21,084 nucleotides of DNA from an uncultured Collinsella sp. GTDB taxonomy: Bacteria; Actinomycetota; Coriobacteriia; Coriobacteriales; Coriobacteriaceae. A program made the translations under genes and the position numbers. Position 1 is the stretch's first letter. Each line of letters starts with the position of its first letter. Below are positions 6,883 to 13,673 of this stretch, piece by piece. The stretch lies in NCBI GenBank assembly GCA_905211615.1, contig CAJMBB010000016.1, forward strand, positions 1 through 21,084, written 5' to 3'. The notes under the pieces are model-generated. The model ran no database searches. It had not been told where the DNA came from and saw only the letters and a program-made list of their open reading frames with translations.

Positions 6883-8187
6883 TTAGGCGCGCTCGGCACG
6901 CGCAAGCTCGGCAGCGACGAGCTTGACAGCCAGCACCAGCACATCGAGCGCGGCCTCCAGGTCCTCGACCGTGGGATAGCTCGGCGCGATGCGGATGTTG
7001 GTGTCGCGCGGATCCTTGCCATAAGGCCAGGTGGCACCAGCCGGCGTGAGCTTGACGCCCAGGTCGGCACAAAGCGCGGCGACCTTCTGGGCCGAGCCCT
7101 CGGGGCCATCGAAACTCACAAAGTAGCCGCCATGGGGATGAGTCCAAGTGGCGCAACCCGTGTTGCCCAAGCCCTCGGTGAGTTTACGCTCAACGGCCTC
7201 AAAGCGCGGGCGCAGGAACTCGGCATGCTTTTTCATGTGCTCCTTGACCGCCTCGATGGTGGGAAGGAAACGCACGTGACGCAGCTGGTTGAGCTTGTCG
7301 GCGCTGATGAGGCCGGCCTTCAGGCGCTTGGAGAACTCGGCGATAACCGCGGGGCTCGCACCAATAAAGCCGATGCCGGCGCCCGGGAAGGTGATCTTGG
7401 ACGTCGAGGCAAAGGCCACCACGCGATCCTCGGTGCCCGCCGCGCGAGCGAGGTCAAAGATATTTGCGAGCTCGTCGGTCTCGTCGTACAGGTCGTGCAC
7501 GCAGTAAGCGTTGTCCCAAAAGATGCGGAAATCGGGCGCGGCCGTGGGCATCTCGACCAGGCGGCGCACAGTGTCCTCGCTAAAGGTGATGCCCGTGGGG
7601 TTGGAATACTTGGGCACGCACCAGATGCCCTTGATGGAATCGTCGGCGGCAACCAGGCGCTCAACCTCGTCCATGTCGGGGCCGTTGTCGGTCATCGCGA
7701 CGGGGACGTTCTCGATGCCCAAGTCGGCGGTGATGCCAAAGTGGCGATCGTAGCCGGGAACGGGGCACAGGAACTTGACCTTCTTGCCGTCGTGCGCGGC
7801 CTCGTAGGCGTCCCAGGGCTCGCTGCCGCACGAGCCGCAACGCCAGAACATACCGGCGATGTCATGCTCAATCAGCAAACTCGACGAGCCCAGCACGAGC
7901 GTCTGCTCGGCAGGGCACCCCAGGAACTCCCCCGCTAGCTTGCGTGCCGAGGGAATGCCCTCAAAGCAGCCGTAGTTGGAGCAGTCGACGTTGCCGTCGT
8001 GCAGATCGGCATCGGCATTGAGGATATCGAGCATAGGTCGAGAGATGTCCACCTGGGAGGGCGACGGCTTGCCGCGGGCCATGTCGAGCGCCAGGCCCTT
8101 GGCCTTGACCTCGGCGACCTCGGCTTTGAGCGCCTCGATGGCGGCATCGAGTTCGGTGGTTTCCATCTTCTGGTAGATCGTCTGCAT
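6883..8187 (-). CDS. PLP-dependent aminotransferase (aspartate aminotransferase-like)
   Basis: A 434-residue fold-type I enzyme that would transfer an amino group from an amino acid to a 2-oxo acid in the cytoplasm. Visible motifs are the cofactor lysine in STSKITFPGAG (Lys264), the SNPTG segment (Asn196), and the DNAY segment (Asp225, Tyr228). The arrangement (RGKPSPSQ near the N-terminus, YGCFEGIP at about 72-79) resembles the aspartate aminotransferase-like branch that is divergent from classic AspC; the substrate is not established. The start at 8187 has AAAGG 8 nt upstream; a second in-frame ATG is at residue 8. It is transcribed away from the small plus-strand gene at 8337. Confidence 0.88.
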   Translation of the reverse strand: MQTIYQKMETTELDAAIEALKAEVAEVKAKGLALDMARGKPSPSQVDISRPMLDILNADADLHDGNVDCSNYGCFEGIPSARKLAGEFLGCPAEQTLVLGSSSLLIEHDIAGMFWRCGSCGSEPWDAYEAAHDGKKVKFLCPVPGYDRHFGITADLGIENVPVAMTDNGPDMDEVERLVAADDSIKGIWCVPKYSNPTGITFSEDTVRRLVEMPTAAPDFRIFWDNAYCVHDLYDETDELANIFDLARAAGTEDRVVAFASTSKITFPGAGIGFIGASPAVIAEFSKRLKAGLISADKLNQLRHVRFLPTIEAVKEHMKKHAEFLRPRFEAVERKLTEGLGNTGCATWTHPHGGYFVSFDGPEGSAQKVAALCADLGVKLTPAGATWPYGKDPRDTNIRIAPSYPTVEDLEAALDVLVLAVKLVAAELARAERA

Positions 8188-8228
8188 GGGTGCGACCTTT
8201 CGCGAAGCGGTACGTTGCAGTTCGTCTA

Positions 8229-8234
8229 AGTATA
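8229..8234 (-). promoter_or_regulatory. Candidate -10 box for the aminotransferase gene
   Basis: TATACT on the minus strand, about 42 nt before the start codon at 8187. The -35 region is poor. A small ACGG/CCGT inverted repeat lies just upstream (8251-8265) and could be an operator, but this is weak. Confidence 0.4.
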
Positions 8235-8336
8235 GACCGCCACCGCCACAACGGTATGAAGCCGTGATAGATTAAGTTCATCGCAATGAATTACGAATCG
8301 CCGCGCATGGCGGCGTGGGGCGCCCAAGGAGGCACT

Positions 8337-8591
8337 ATGGAGTACGGATCGTTTAGGGCCGAGGAATTCGGCGACCTGCAGCGCCTGGTCGACGGGCTGT
8401 TTTACGACCGCCATGCCATCGACCGCCTGGACCTGATCGTACAGGCCGAAATCTTGGACCTGGCGCCCGATCTCATGGAAATCGTCAACCTGCTACCGCC
8501 CGGCTATTACGACCGCCAGTCACTCTGCGACCAGCTCAACTCCGCCTTGGCCGCCCACGGCTGGGGCGCCGTCTACGGAACGGTGGAATAA
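8337..8591 (+). CDS. Small conserved-looking protein of unknown function (84 aa)
   Basis: A short acidic protein, MEYGSFRAEEFGDL at its start and probably helical throughout, with the segment LLPPGYYDRQSLCDQ (about 52-66) separating two helical parts. No signal peptide, membrane span or metal motif is seen. An excellent AAGGAGG lies 4 nt before the ATG at 8337; the in-frame ATG at 8286 has no such site, so the shorter start is chosen. It is divergent from the aminotransferase. I do not recognise the family. Codon use matches the neighbours and the ribosome binding site is strong, so it is probably a real gene. Confidence 0.75.
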   Translation: MEYGSFRAEEFGDLQRLVDGLFYDRHAIDRLDLIVQAEILDLAPDLMEIVNLLPPGYYDRQSLCDQLNSALAAHGWGAVYGTVE

Positions 8592-8670
8592 GCCTCGAGG
8601 CCGGCGATTTGGCCCGCTTCCCGACCTTGGCGAGGCTTGTTTTAGGGCTTGTGGCCAAAAAAGGGCAAAT

Positions 8671-8733
8671 ATGAGTACTGTTACCTTTTTAGTAGCAGCG
8701 ATTTTTGGTCGAAATCGGCAAAACTCGACTTGA
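8671..8733 (+). CDS. Possible 20-residue mini-ORF
   Basis: ATG at 8671 opens a frame of 20 codons ending in TGA, encoding a peptide that begins MSTVTFLVAAIFG, hydrophobic at first and then basic. AAGGG sits about 5-6 nt upstream as a possible ribosome binding site. It lies in the AT-richer patch before the terminator. Such a short frame can easily arise by chance; I list it only because of its position and its initiation signal. Confidence 0.2.
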   Translation: MSTVTFLVAAIFGRNRQNST

Positions 8734-8837
8734 AACTTCCTAATCACCGTCAGCTAGCGCCAAATTGGAAGTCGATGGTCACTCATTAACGTACAGTTCT
8801 TATAACTTTGTTCATTATTTTCCGCACCTAAAATGAT

Positions 8838-8874
8838 ACGCCGTTTGTGACAGTACTCACAAACGGCGTTTTTT
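8838..8874 (+). terminator. Intrinsic terminator
   Basis: ACGCCGTTTGTGA (8838-8850) pairs perfectly over 13 bp with TCACAAACGGCGT (8857-8869) around a 6-nt loop CAGTAC, followed by a run of T to 8874. On the plus strand this is a strong terminator for the transcript coming from 8337. On the minus strand the stem is followed by ATCATTTT, so it may also stop nhaA transcripts weakly. Confidence 0.9.
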
Positions 8875-8964
8875 GACCACTGGCGTGTCTGGCAGGCGGC
8901 AAGCACCGCCAGAATCCGCATTTTGGACGCGCCCGAATCGGTTCTGGAGCCGGTTTTCGCGCTC

Positions 8965-10323
8965 TTACTCGTCTTTGGGCGAGGGATGCTTGCAGACCAC
9001 GCTCATGTAGATCATGCCGAGCACGGCAGCGGTGACCGAACCGGCGAGAATAGCGGCCTTGGCAGCCAGAACCTCAAACTGGGCCGTCGGGAAGGCGAGG
9101 CCGCTGATGAGGATCGACATGGTAAAGCCGATACCGCCCAGAATGCCCACGCCGGCAATCATGTGCCAGTTGACATTGTGCGGCAGCTCGCAGGCCTTAA
9201 GCTTAACCAGGGCAAACGTCATACCAAAGATGCCGATCGGCTTGCCCAGCAGCATGCCAAAGTACACGCCGAGCGTCACCGGGTCGGTGAGCAGCGTGCT
9301 CATGTCCACGCCCACCAGACGAACCTGCGCGTTCACGAACGCAAAGATCGGCAGGATCACAAAGTTGACCGGCGTGGAGATCAGACGCTCCATGCGGATA
9401 AGCGGCGGGGTCACGCGGTGCATGACGCGCTCGACCTTGGTTGTCGAGACGGTAAAGTCATGCTGGCCCAGGATGTGCGCCTCGTCGTCGTAGCGGTCAT
9501 CGAGCAACGGCAGGCACTCGCCCAGCCAATCGGTAAGGCTATCGAGCTTGACGCCGCACTTGGCCGGAATGGTGAAGGCCAGGATGACGCCGGCAAGCGT
9601 AGCGTGCACGCCGCTCTTGAACATGCAGAACCACAACAGCAGACCCAGTACCGAATACGGGGCAAGGCGGTAATGCTGCGTCTTGTTAAGCCACACGAGC
9701 GCGCAGGTCACAAGCGCGGCGGCGCCCAACCAAAACGGATTGGGGCTCTGACCGTAGAAAATGGCGATGACGGCGATGGAAATCAGGTCGTCGGCAATAG
9801 CGAGCGTCGAGAAGAACACGCGCACGCCGTTGGGCACGCGATTGCCCAAAAGCGACAGCACGCCCAGCGCAAAGGCAATATCGGTTGCCATGGGAATGGC
9901 CCAACCGTTGCGGGCACCGGCATGGTTAAAGATCAGGTAGATGCAGGCGGGAACGACGACGCCGCCCACGGCCGCCAGCATGGGAAGCATGGCCTGACGC
10001 GGATTCTTGAGCTCGCCGACCGTCATCTCGTACTTAAGCTCAATGCCCACCAACAAAAAGAAAATCGCCATGAGGAAGTCGTTGACGAAAAGCTCAACGG
10101 TGAGACCGGCCGTAAGGTTGCCCAAGCCCACATACAGCGGGGTCTCCAAAAAGTGATGGATGGCCTCGTAGGCATCGGTGTTGGCGCAGATGACGGCGGC
10201 GATAGCGGCGAAGACCATGACGGCGGCGGAAATCGTGCCATTCTCGGCGATGCGCTCCCAAATGTCGTGACGTTCAAAGCGCTTGCGCTCACGAACGTTG
10301 AACAGCTGCTCAGTTGCTGCCAT
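8965..10323 (-). CDS. nhaA: Na+/H+ antiporter NhaA
   Basis: A 452-residue inner-membrane antiporter that exports Na+ (or Li+) in exchange for protons and contributes to pH and salt tolerance. The ion-binding segment TDIAFALGVL carries Asp148 and the catalytic pair is Asp178-Asp179 in IADDL; these match the essential aspartates of the E. coli protein. The LLVGIELKYE segment (about 91-99) and GKPIGI segment are also family marks. It is longer than the E. coli enzyme mainly through a charged loop around 260-300 (DDRYDDEAH). AAAGGAG lies 6 nt before the ATG. It stands alone, and its leader contains a terminator (see 10357-10392). Confidence 0.95.
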   Translation of the reverse strand: MAATEQLFNVRERKRFERHDIWERIAENGTISAAVMVFAAIAAVICANTDAYEAIHHFLETPLYVGLGNLTAGLTVELFVNDFLMAIFFLLVGIELKYEMTVGELKNPRQAMLPMLAAVGGVVVPACIYLIFNHAGARNGWAIPMATDIAFALGVLSLLGNRVPNGVRVFFSTLAIADDLISIAVIAIFYGQSPNPFWLGAAALVTCALVWLNKTQHYRLAPYSVLGLLLWFCMFKSGVHATLAGVILAFTIPAKCGVKLDSLTDWLGECLPLLDDRYDDEAHILGQHDFTVSTTKVERVMHRVTPPLIRMERLISTPVNFVILPIFAFVNAQVRLVGVDMSTLLTDPVTLGVYFGMLLGKPIGIFGMTFALVKLKACELPHNVNWHMIAGVGILGGIGFTMSILISGLAFPTAQFEVLAAKAAILAGSVTAAVLGMIYMSVVCKHPSPKDE

Positions 10324-10337
10324 GGGCGGCTCCTTTC

Positions 10338-10353
10338 ACGGGAAGGCTCCCGT
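10338..10353 (-). promoter_or_regulatory. Small hairpin next to the nhaA ribosome binding site
   Basis: ACGGGA and TCCCGT form a 6-bp stem with a 4-nt loop; on the minus strand it ends immediately before GAAAGGAG. It could hold the ribosome binding site open or form part of a leader switch; function inferred only from position. Confidence 0.4.
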
Positions 10354-10356
10354 CTT

Positions 10357-10392
10357 AAAAAAGCACGGCCCGCCCAAGTGGCGGCGCCGCGC
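10357..10392 (-). terminator. Intrinsic terminator inside the nhaA leader (candidate attenuator)
   Basis: Read on the minus strand, GCGCGGCGCCGCC (10392-10380) pairs with GGCGGGCCGTGC (10374-10363) around loop ACTTG: 12 pairs including one G-U, with one bulged G. Six T follow at 10362-10357. The T-run ends only about 33 nt before the nhaA start codon. No gene ends between this site and ppaC, which has its own terminator at 10532-10571. The natural reading is premature termination controlling nhaA. Confidence 0.75.
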
Positions 10393-10531
10393 TCTAACGT
10401 ATTACGCTTGCATCTAGCCTACCCTGCACGACAAGCACGCAGGCGTGGCCGAAAAGCGGAACCACAGGTTGAACATTATTTGCTCAACGGCACGGGCGCG
10501 CCTGCCCAAGAGACGACGCAGCGTCGTGCAC
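10393..10531 (-). ncRNA. Possible structured nhaA leader upstream of the attenuator
   Basis: The 139 nt between the two terminators contain further stems on the minus strand: GTTGAGCA/TGTTCAAC (10488-10468, one G-U wobble) with a 5-nt loop, and GTGCTTG pairing CAAGCGT (two wobbles) around 10409-10437. These could be the sensing part of a leader switch. I do not recognise a known riboswitch consensus, and no clear promoter fixes the transcript start. Confidence 0.3.
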
Positions 10532-10571
10532 AAAAAACGACCGGAGCGCGGGGCGTCCGCGATCCGGTCGT
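10532..10571 (-). terminator. Intrinsic terminator after ppaC
   Basis: ACGACCGGA (10537-10545) pairs with TCCGGTCGT (10563-10571); on the minus strand the stem is followed by TTTTTT. It lies 20 nt past the ppaC stop codon at 10591. Confidence 0.92.
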
Positions 10572-10590
10572 GGCGTTCGGTCAACTAAAC

Positions 10591-11514
10591 CTAGCAGGCG
10601 GCCATGATGGGGGCAGCGACCTGCTTTTTGCGGGAGAGGACGCCCGGCATCCAGACGCCGTCGTGCTCGTCGGCAATGCCCAGGCCCTTCTGAGCAGCCT
10701 CGGTCTCGCCCTCGAGCAGGACCTGCGAGCCCTCCTCCATGATGTCGGTGATGCACAGGACGATGCCGTCGGCACCCTTCTCGGCGGCGTAGGCGCGCAT
10801 GGCCTCGCGGATCTCGTCGATCATGCCGAGCGCGCGGCTCTTGTCGACGGTCTCGTACTGGCCAATGAGCAGCTTCTTGCCAGCGGGCTCGAACATCTTG
10901 ATGTCGTTGCCGACCATCTCGGCTGCAGTGAAGGAGCCGGACGGACGGGTGAGGAAGACCTCCATGCCAAACTTGACCGGGTCGACGCCCACCTGCTCGC
11001 CGAGCTTGGCGGCAACGGTGCGGTCGACATCGGTGGTGGTGGGGCTCTTGAGCATGAGCGTATCGGTCATCATGGCCGAGAGCAGCAGCTTAGCCTGGAC
11101 GTCGGAAAGCTCAACGCCGAGCACGCCGGCGAGCTTGGTGACGATGGTGCAGCTGGAGCCCCAGGGCAGGCAGATGTAGTGCAGCGGGCCGGCGGTCTCG
11201 AAGTCGCCGATGCGGTGATGATCGACGACACCAAAGACCGTGGCGTCCTTAAGACCGGCAACGGACTGGGCAGACTCGTTGTGGTCGGTGAGGACGACGA
11301 GCTGACCGGCCTCGACGGACTCAATCACGCGGGGCTCGGCGATGCCGGCGTCGGCAAGCAGCTTGGCGGACTCTGCCGGAAGCTGACCAAGGGCGCAGGC
11401 CTCGTAGGTGTTGCCGGCATACTCAACCTGGTTGAGCAGCTGGGACAGGACGACGGCGCTCATGATGGCGTCGTTATCGGGGTTCTGGTGACCAAAGACA
11501 AGAACGTTTGCCAT
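10591..11514 (-). CDS. ppaC: Manganese-dependent inorganic pyrophosphatase (family II)
   Basis: The enzyme hydrolyses pyrophosphate to two phosphates in the cytoplasm, pulling biosynthetic reactions forward. The 307-residue protein has the family II metal ligands in place: His9, Asp13, Asp15 (GHQNPDND), Asp77 (TDHNE), Asp98-His99-His100 (the DHH motif) and Asp151 (MMTDT). The C-terminal DHHA2 domain ends with the substrate-binding SRKKQ (294-298). Length and spacing match the Bacillus subtilis enzyme closely. GGAGG lies 6 nt before the ATG. It is a single-gene unit with its own terminator. Confidence 0.96.
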   Translation of the reverse strand: MANVLVFGHQNPDNDAIMSAVVLSQLLNQVEYAGNTYEACALGQLPAESAKLLADAGIAEPRVIESVEAGQLVVLTDHNESAQSVAGLKDATVFGVVDHHRIGDFETAGPLHYICLPWGSSCTIVTKLAGVLGVELSDVQAKLLLSAMMTDTLMLKSPTTTDVDRTVAAKLGEQVGVDPVKFGMEVFLTRPSGSFTAAEMVGNDIKMFEPAGKKLLIGQYETVDKSRALGMIDEIREAMRAYAAEKGADGIVLCITDIMEEGSQVLLEGETEAAQKGLGIADEHDGVWMPGVLSRKKQVAAPIMAAC

Positions 11515-11620
11515 GGATATCCTCCACTTGATATGTGTACTTGGACGTAGCTATGGTAGCACGCCGATGCCGAGCCTTCGCAGACGGAAGGAGCACGGCA
11601 TATTTTGGGGCAGGCATGGA

Positions 11621-11668
11621 GGCCAAGGCTGTCCCTTTTGCACCATGTTGGTGCAAAGTAACCTGGCC
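11621..11668. repeat. Nested intergenic hairpin with GGGAC core
   Basis: TTTGCACC (11637-11644) pairs with GGTGCAAA (11650-11657); outside it GGCCAAGG (11621-11628) pairs with CCTGGCC (11662-11668) with one bulged A. The minus strand carries AAAGGGACAG. A second GGTGCAA copy follows on the minus strand (TTGCACC at 11672-11678). It lies between the ROK kinase stop and the ppaC leader, without a U-tract. Probably a REP-like element. Confidence 0.55.
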
Positions 11669-11680
11669 CCCTTGCACCAG

Positions 11681-12634
11681 CTATTTGCCGGCGGCGCGCA
11701 GGGCTACGTAAGCGGCACCGATGATGCCGGCGTCGTTGCCGAGCGAGGCGACCTCAATGGGCGTCTCGCGCGAGGCGGAAAGCGCGTAGTGCTTAAAGTG
11801 CTCGCGGACCTTGTCGAGGTAGACGTCGGCCGAGGCGGAGGCGCCGCCGCCGATCAGGAACATCTCGGGGTCGACCACGTTGGCGATAAGCGCCAGAGCG
11901 CGACCGAGATAATCGGCCATGGTATCAGCCGCGGCCAGCGCAAGCTTGTCGCCCTCGCGGCAAGCTTGGAACACGTCCTTGGAATCGGAGGGGCCGGTGA
12001 GCTCGATGGGCTCGACGCCCGCCTTCTTGCATTCGGCAAGGTAGTTGCTCACCACGCCAGTGGCGCTGGAATACTGCTCCAGGTGGCCATGGCCGCCACA
12101 GCCGCAGGTGCGCTCCTCGTCGGGATTCAGGCACATGTGGCCAATCTCGCCGCCGGCGCCCACAACGCCCGACACCACGTCGCCGTTGACGATAACGCCG
12201 CCGCCCACGCCGGTACCGATGGTGACCATCACCACGTTCTGCACGCCCTTGGCAGAGCCGAGCCAGGCCTCGCCCATGGCAGCAGCGTTGGCATCGTTCT
12301 CGTACTTAACGACCGCGTCGGGGCAGTGCTCCTGAATGGCGATCCTAAGCTCGGGCAGGTTAATGGCAATGTTGGCCTTGACCTTGGCATCGCCCGAGGC
12401 CGGGATGGGGCACGGAACGGCCAGGCCAATGCCAGCCACAAAGGCACGCGGAATCTGCGCCTTGGCGACCACCTGGTCGATCGCCTCGGTCACCGCGGCA
12501 AAGCCCGCAGCGTCAACGATGGGAGGCGTGGGTACGCTGGCCTTGGCAAGCAGGTTGCCGTCCTCATCGAACAGGCCCTCCTTAACCGAAGTGCCGCCGA
12601 CGTCGATGCCGATGTAGTACTGCTTAGGTTCCAT
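11681..12634 (-). CDS. ROK-family sugar kinase, glucokinase-like
   Basis: A 317-residue kinase that probably phosphorylates glucose (or another free hexose) at the 6-position using ATP. The phosphate-binding segment DVGGTSVKEG (11-20), the catalytic aspartate Asp114 in ENDANAAAMGE, the GEIGH segment ending in His166, and the ROK zinc site CGCGGHGH (Cys177, Cys179, with nearby His) are all present. The start at 12634 is chosen because AAAGGTGG lies 6 nt upstream and the ATP motif then sits at its usual distance; an upstream frame reaching 12700 would run back through the palindrome at 12689. It follows the PTS operon but is separated by a terminator, so it probably has its own promoter. Specificity within ROK cannot be read reliably from sequence. 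Confidence 0.9.
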   Translation of the reverse strand: MEPKQYYIGIDVGGTSVKEGLFDEDGNLLAKASVPTPPIVDAAGFAAVTEAIDQVVAKAQIPRAFVAGIGLAVPCPIPASGDAKVKANIAINLPELRIAIQEHCPDAVVKYENDANAAAMGEAWLGSAKGVQNVVMVTIGTGVGGGVIVNGDVVSGVVGAGGEIGHMCLNPDEERTCGCGGHGHLEQYSSATGVVSNYLAECKKAGVEPIELTGPSDSKDVFQACREGDKLALAAADTMADYLGRALALIANVVDPEMFLIGGGASASADVYLDKVREHFKHYALSASRETPIEVASLGNDAGIIGAAYVALRAAGK

Positions 12635-12688
12635 GGGAGCCCACCTTTCTCGTTTAAACATTGCCTGTATGGTACCGCTCCTAAGACA

Positions 12689-12729
12689 AAAACCTGCCAA
12701 AAAGGGACAGGTTTGTTTTGGCAGGTTTT
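12689..12729. repeat. 14-bp perfect inverted repeat with GGGACAGG loop
   Basis: AAAACCTGCCAAAA (12689-12702) and TTTTGGCAGGTTTT (12716-12729) are perfect reverse complements around the loop AGGGACAGGTTTG. It lies in the leader of the ROK kinase gene. The segment GGGACAGGTTTGTTTTGGC closely matches the arms of the element at 16581-16670, so these two are probably copies of one dispersed family. Confidence 0.8.
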
Positions 12730-12781
12730 ATCTGGGAAAATGCGAACGCCCGCTCATCAGCTCGCGCAAGGCCTTCGCCAA

Positions 12782-12818
12782 ATATAAAGGCGCCGGAAGG
12801 CGGAGGCTCCCGGCGCCC
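12782..12818 (-). terminator. Terminator at the end of the PTS operon
   Basis: GGCGCCGG (12789-12796) pairs perfectly with CCGGCGCC (12810-12817) around a 13-nt loop; on the minus strand TTTATATTT follows. It lies about 60 nt past the IIA stop codon, separating the PTS genes from the ROK kinase gene. Confidence 0.8.
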
Positions 12819-12875
12819 GTGAAAGGGACTGAATTGTCTGGTGGGCCGAACGGTCCGTCGCGGCGATAACGCCGA

Positions 12876-13208
12876 CTAGGCCGTGCGCGCCTGCAGCAGC
12901 TTGTGGACCTCGATGAGCTCCGTGGCCATGACGCGCATGGTCTCGGTGCCTGCCATCTGGTCCTCGGCATGCAGCAGAATCAGCGGGGCCTCGCCGTTAC
13001 GCTCGCCATTGGCCTCCTTTTTAAGGAGCCCCATGTGAACATCGTGACCACCGTTGTAAGCCTCGTCACCCTGCTTGATAAGCTCCTCGGCGGCGTCAAA
13101 ATCGCCCTCCTTGGCCTTTTGCACGGCATTGATGTACATGCTCTTGGCGGTTCCGACGAAACTGATGATCTCAAAGCAGGTCATCTGCAGCTCGTTCATA
13201 TCCTCCAT
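12876..13208 (-). CDS. PTS lactose/cellobiose-type enzyme IIA
   Basis: Enzyme IIA takes phosphate from HPr on a histidine and passes it to IIB during sugar uptake; it acts as a soluble trimer in this family. The 110-residue all-helical protein carries the active histidine His80 in LLHAEDQMAG, with the nearby Asp83 that binds the trimer metal in relatives. Start choice is uncertain: ATG at 13208 has a partial AGGTG 6 nt upstream and lies 9 nt after the IIB stop. A GTG at 13217 and an ATG at 13199 (with GGAGG only 2 nt away) are alternatives that change only a few residues. Last gene of the operon. Confidence 0.93.
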   Translation of the reverse strand: MEDMNELQMTCFEIISFVGTAKSMYINAVQKAKEGDFDAAEELIKQGDEAYNGGHDVHMGLLKKEANGERNGEAPLILLHAEDQMAGTETMRVMATELIEVHKLLQARTA

Positions 13209-13217
13209 GCGCTGCAC

Positions 13218-13520
13218 CTAGCCCATCACGCTGACGCAGTGGTCGATGATGCCAGCAGCGTTCATGCGGCCGTAGTCGACCATGTTGATGACCTCAACCG
13301 GGAAGCGGCCAGCGGCCTCCTTCTCAAAATCGCCCTTGGTGTAGCCAATCTGCGGGCCGAGCAGCAAGATATCGCACTCGTCCAGGTGATCGTGAGCCTC
13401 GTTCATAGGACGGGCCTCGACCTCGATGTCCAGACCACGGCTTGCGACCTCGGACTGCATCTTCTGGACCAGCAGGCTCGTGGACATGCCGGCATTGCAG
13501 CAAAGCATGATCTTCTTCAT
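13218..13520 (-). CDS. PTS lactose/cellobiose-type enzyme IIB
   Basis: Enzyme IIB accepts phosphate from IIA on a cysteine and donates it to the sugar bound by IIC. The 100-residue protein starts MKKIMLCCNAGMSTSLLV; Cys8, in the CNAGMSTS loop, is the expected phosphorylated residue, and Cys7 before it is an extra cysteine. The rest is the usual small alpha/beta domain (LLLGPQIGY at about 52-60). AAGGAGG lies 5 nt before the ATG. IIA follows after 9 nt, while the IIC gene is 153 nt upstream across a hairpin-rich spacer. Confidence 0.95.
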   Translation of the reverse strand: MKKIMLCCNAGMSTSLLVQKMQSEVASRGLDIEVEARPMNEAHDHLDECDILLLGPQIGYTKGDFEKEAAGRFPVEVINMVDYGRMNAAGIIDHCVSVMG

Positions 13521-13673
13521 GGTTTCCTCCTTATAACTGCGCGGCGCGCAGACGACAACTGGTTTTATTCCTTGCGGCTACTGTACCCACCCCCTGCGTC
13601 TTTACGCAGGGAGAGCCGCGAGCACCGGCACCGCGTACCGGCGCCCGCAACAATGAAAGGGAAAACGAACCGT
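13521..13673 (-). promoter_or_regulatory. Hairpin-rich spacer between PTS IIC and IIB genes
   Basis: Three stems lie in this 153-nt spacer. CCCTGCGT/ACGCAGGG (13592-13611) has a 4-nt loop and is enclosed by CTTGCGGCT/AGCCGCGAG (13571-13622, one mismatch in nine). The palindrome CTGCGCGGCGCGCAG (13537-13551) lies just before the IIB ribosome binding site. No T-run follows on the minus strand, so these look like RNA processing or stability elements, perhaps raising IIB-IIA levels relative to IIC; they could also be inserted repeats. Confidence 0.5.

Larger units (their letters stand above)
8592..8964. other. AT-richer intergenic patch between small gene and nhaA
   Basis: This 373-bp spacer lies between two converging genes. 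From about 8640 to 8840 it is clearly richer in A and T than its surroundings. It holds a 20-codon open frame (8671-8733), a 13-bp near-perfect inverted pair (TGAGTACTGTTAC at 8672-8684 and GTGACAGTACTCA at 8847-8859, one mismatch) and a strong terminator. The stretch 8881-8964 holds only a weak GGCGG/CCGCC hairpin. The patch could be a long 3' untranslated region, a small RNA gene or a small repeat element. Confidence 0.5.

Noticed and set aside
8923..11550. An 875-codon plus-strand open frame opposite nhaA and ppaC
   Set aside because: It crosses two terminators and two intact antisense genes and has low-complexity His/Gly/Asp-rich translation; a shadow frame.
11637..11657. Terminator of the ROK kinase gene at the TTTGCACC/GGTGCAAA hairpin
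   Set aside because: On the minus strand the stem is followed by AAGGGAC rather than a T-run, so it is better listed as a repeat-type hairpin.
13531..13673. Terminator at the IIC-IIB hairpins
   Set aside because: The stems are stable, but no T-run follows on the minus strand, and IIB-IIA have no separate promoter that I can see.
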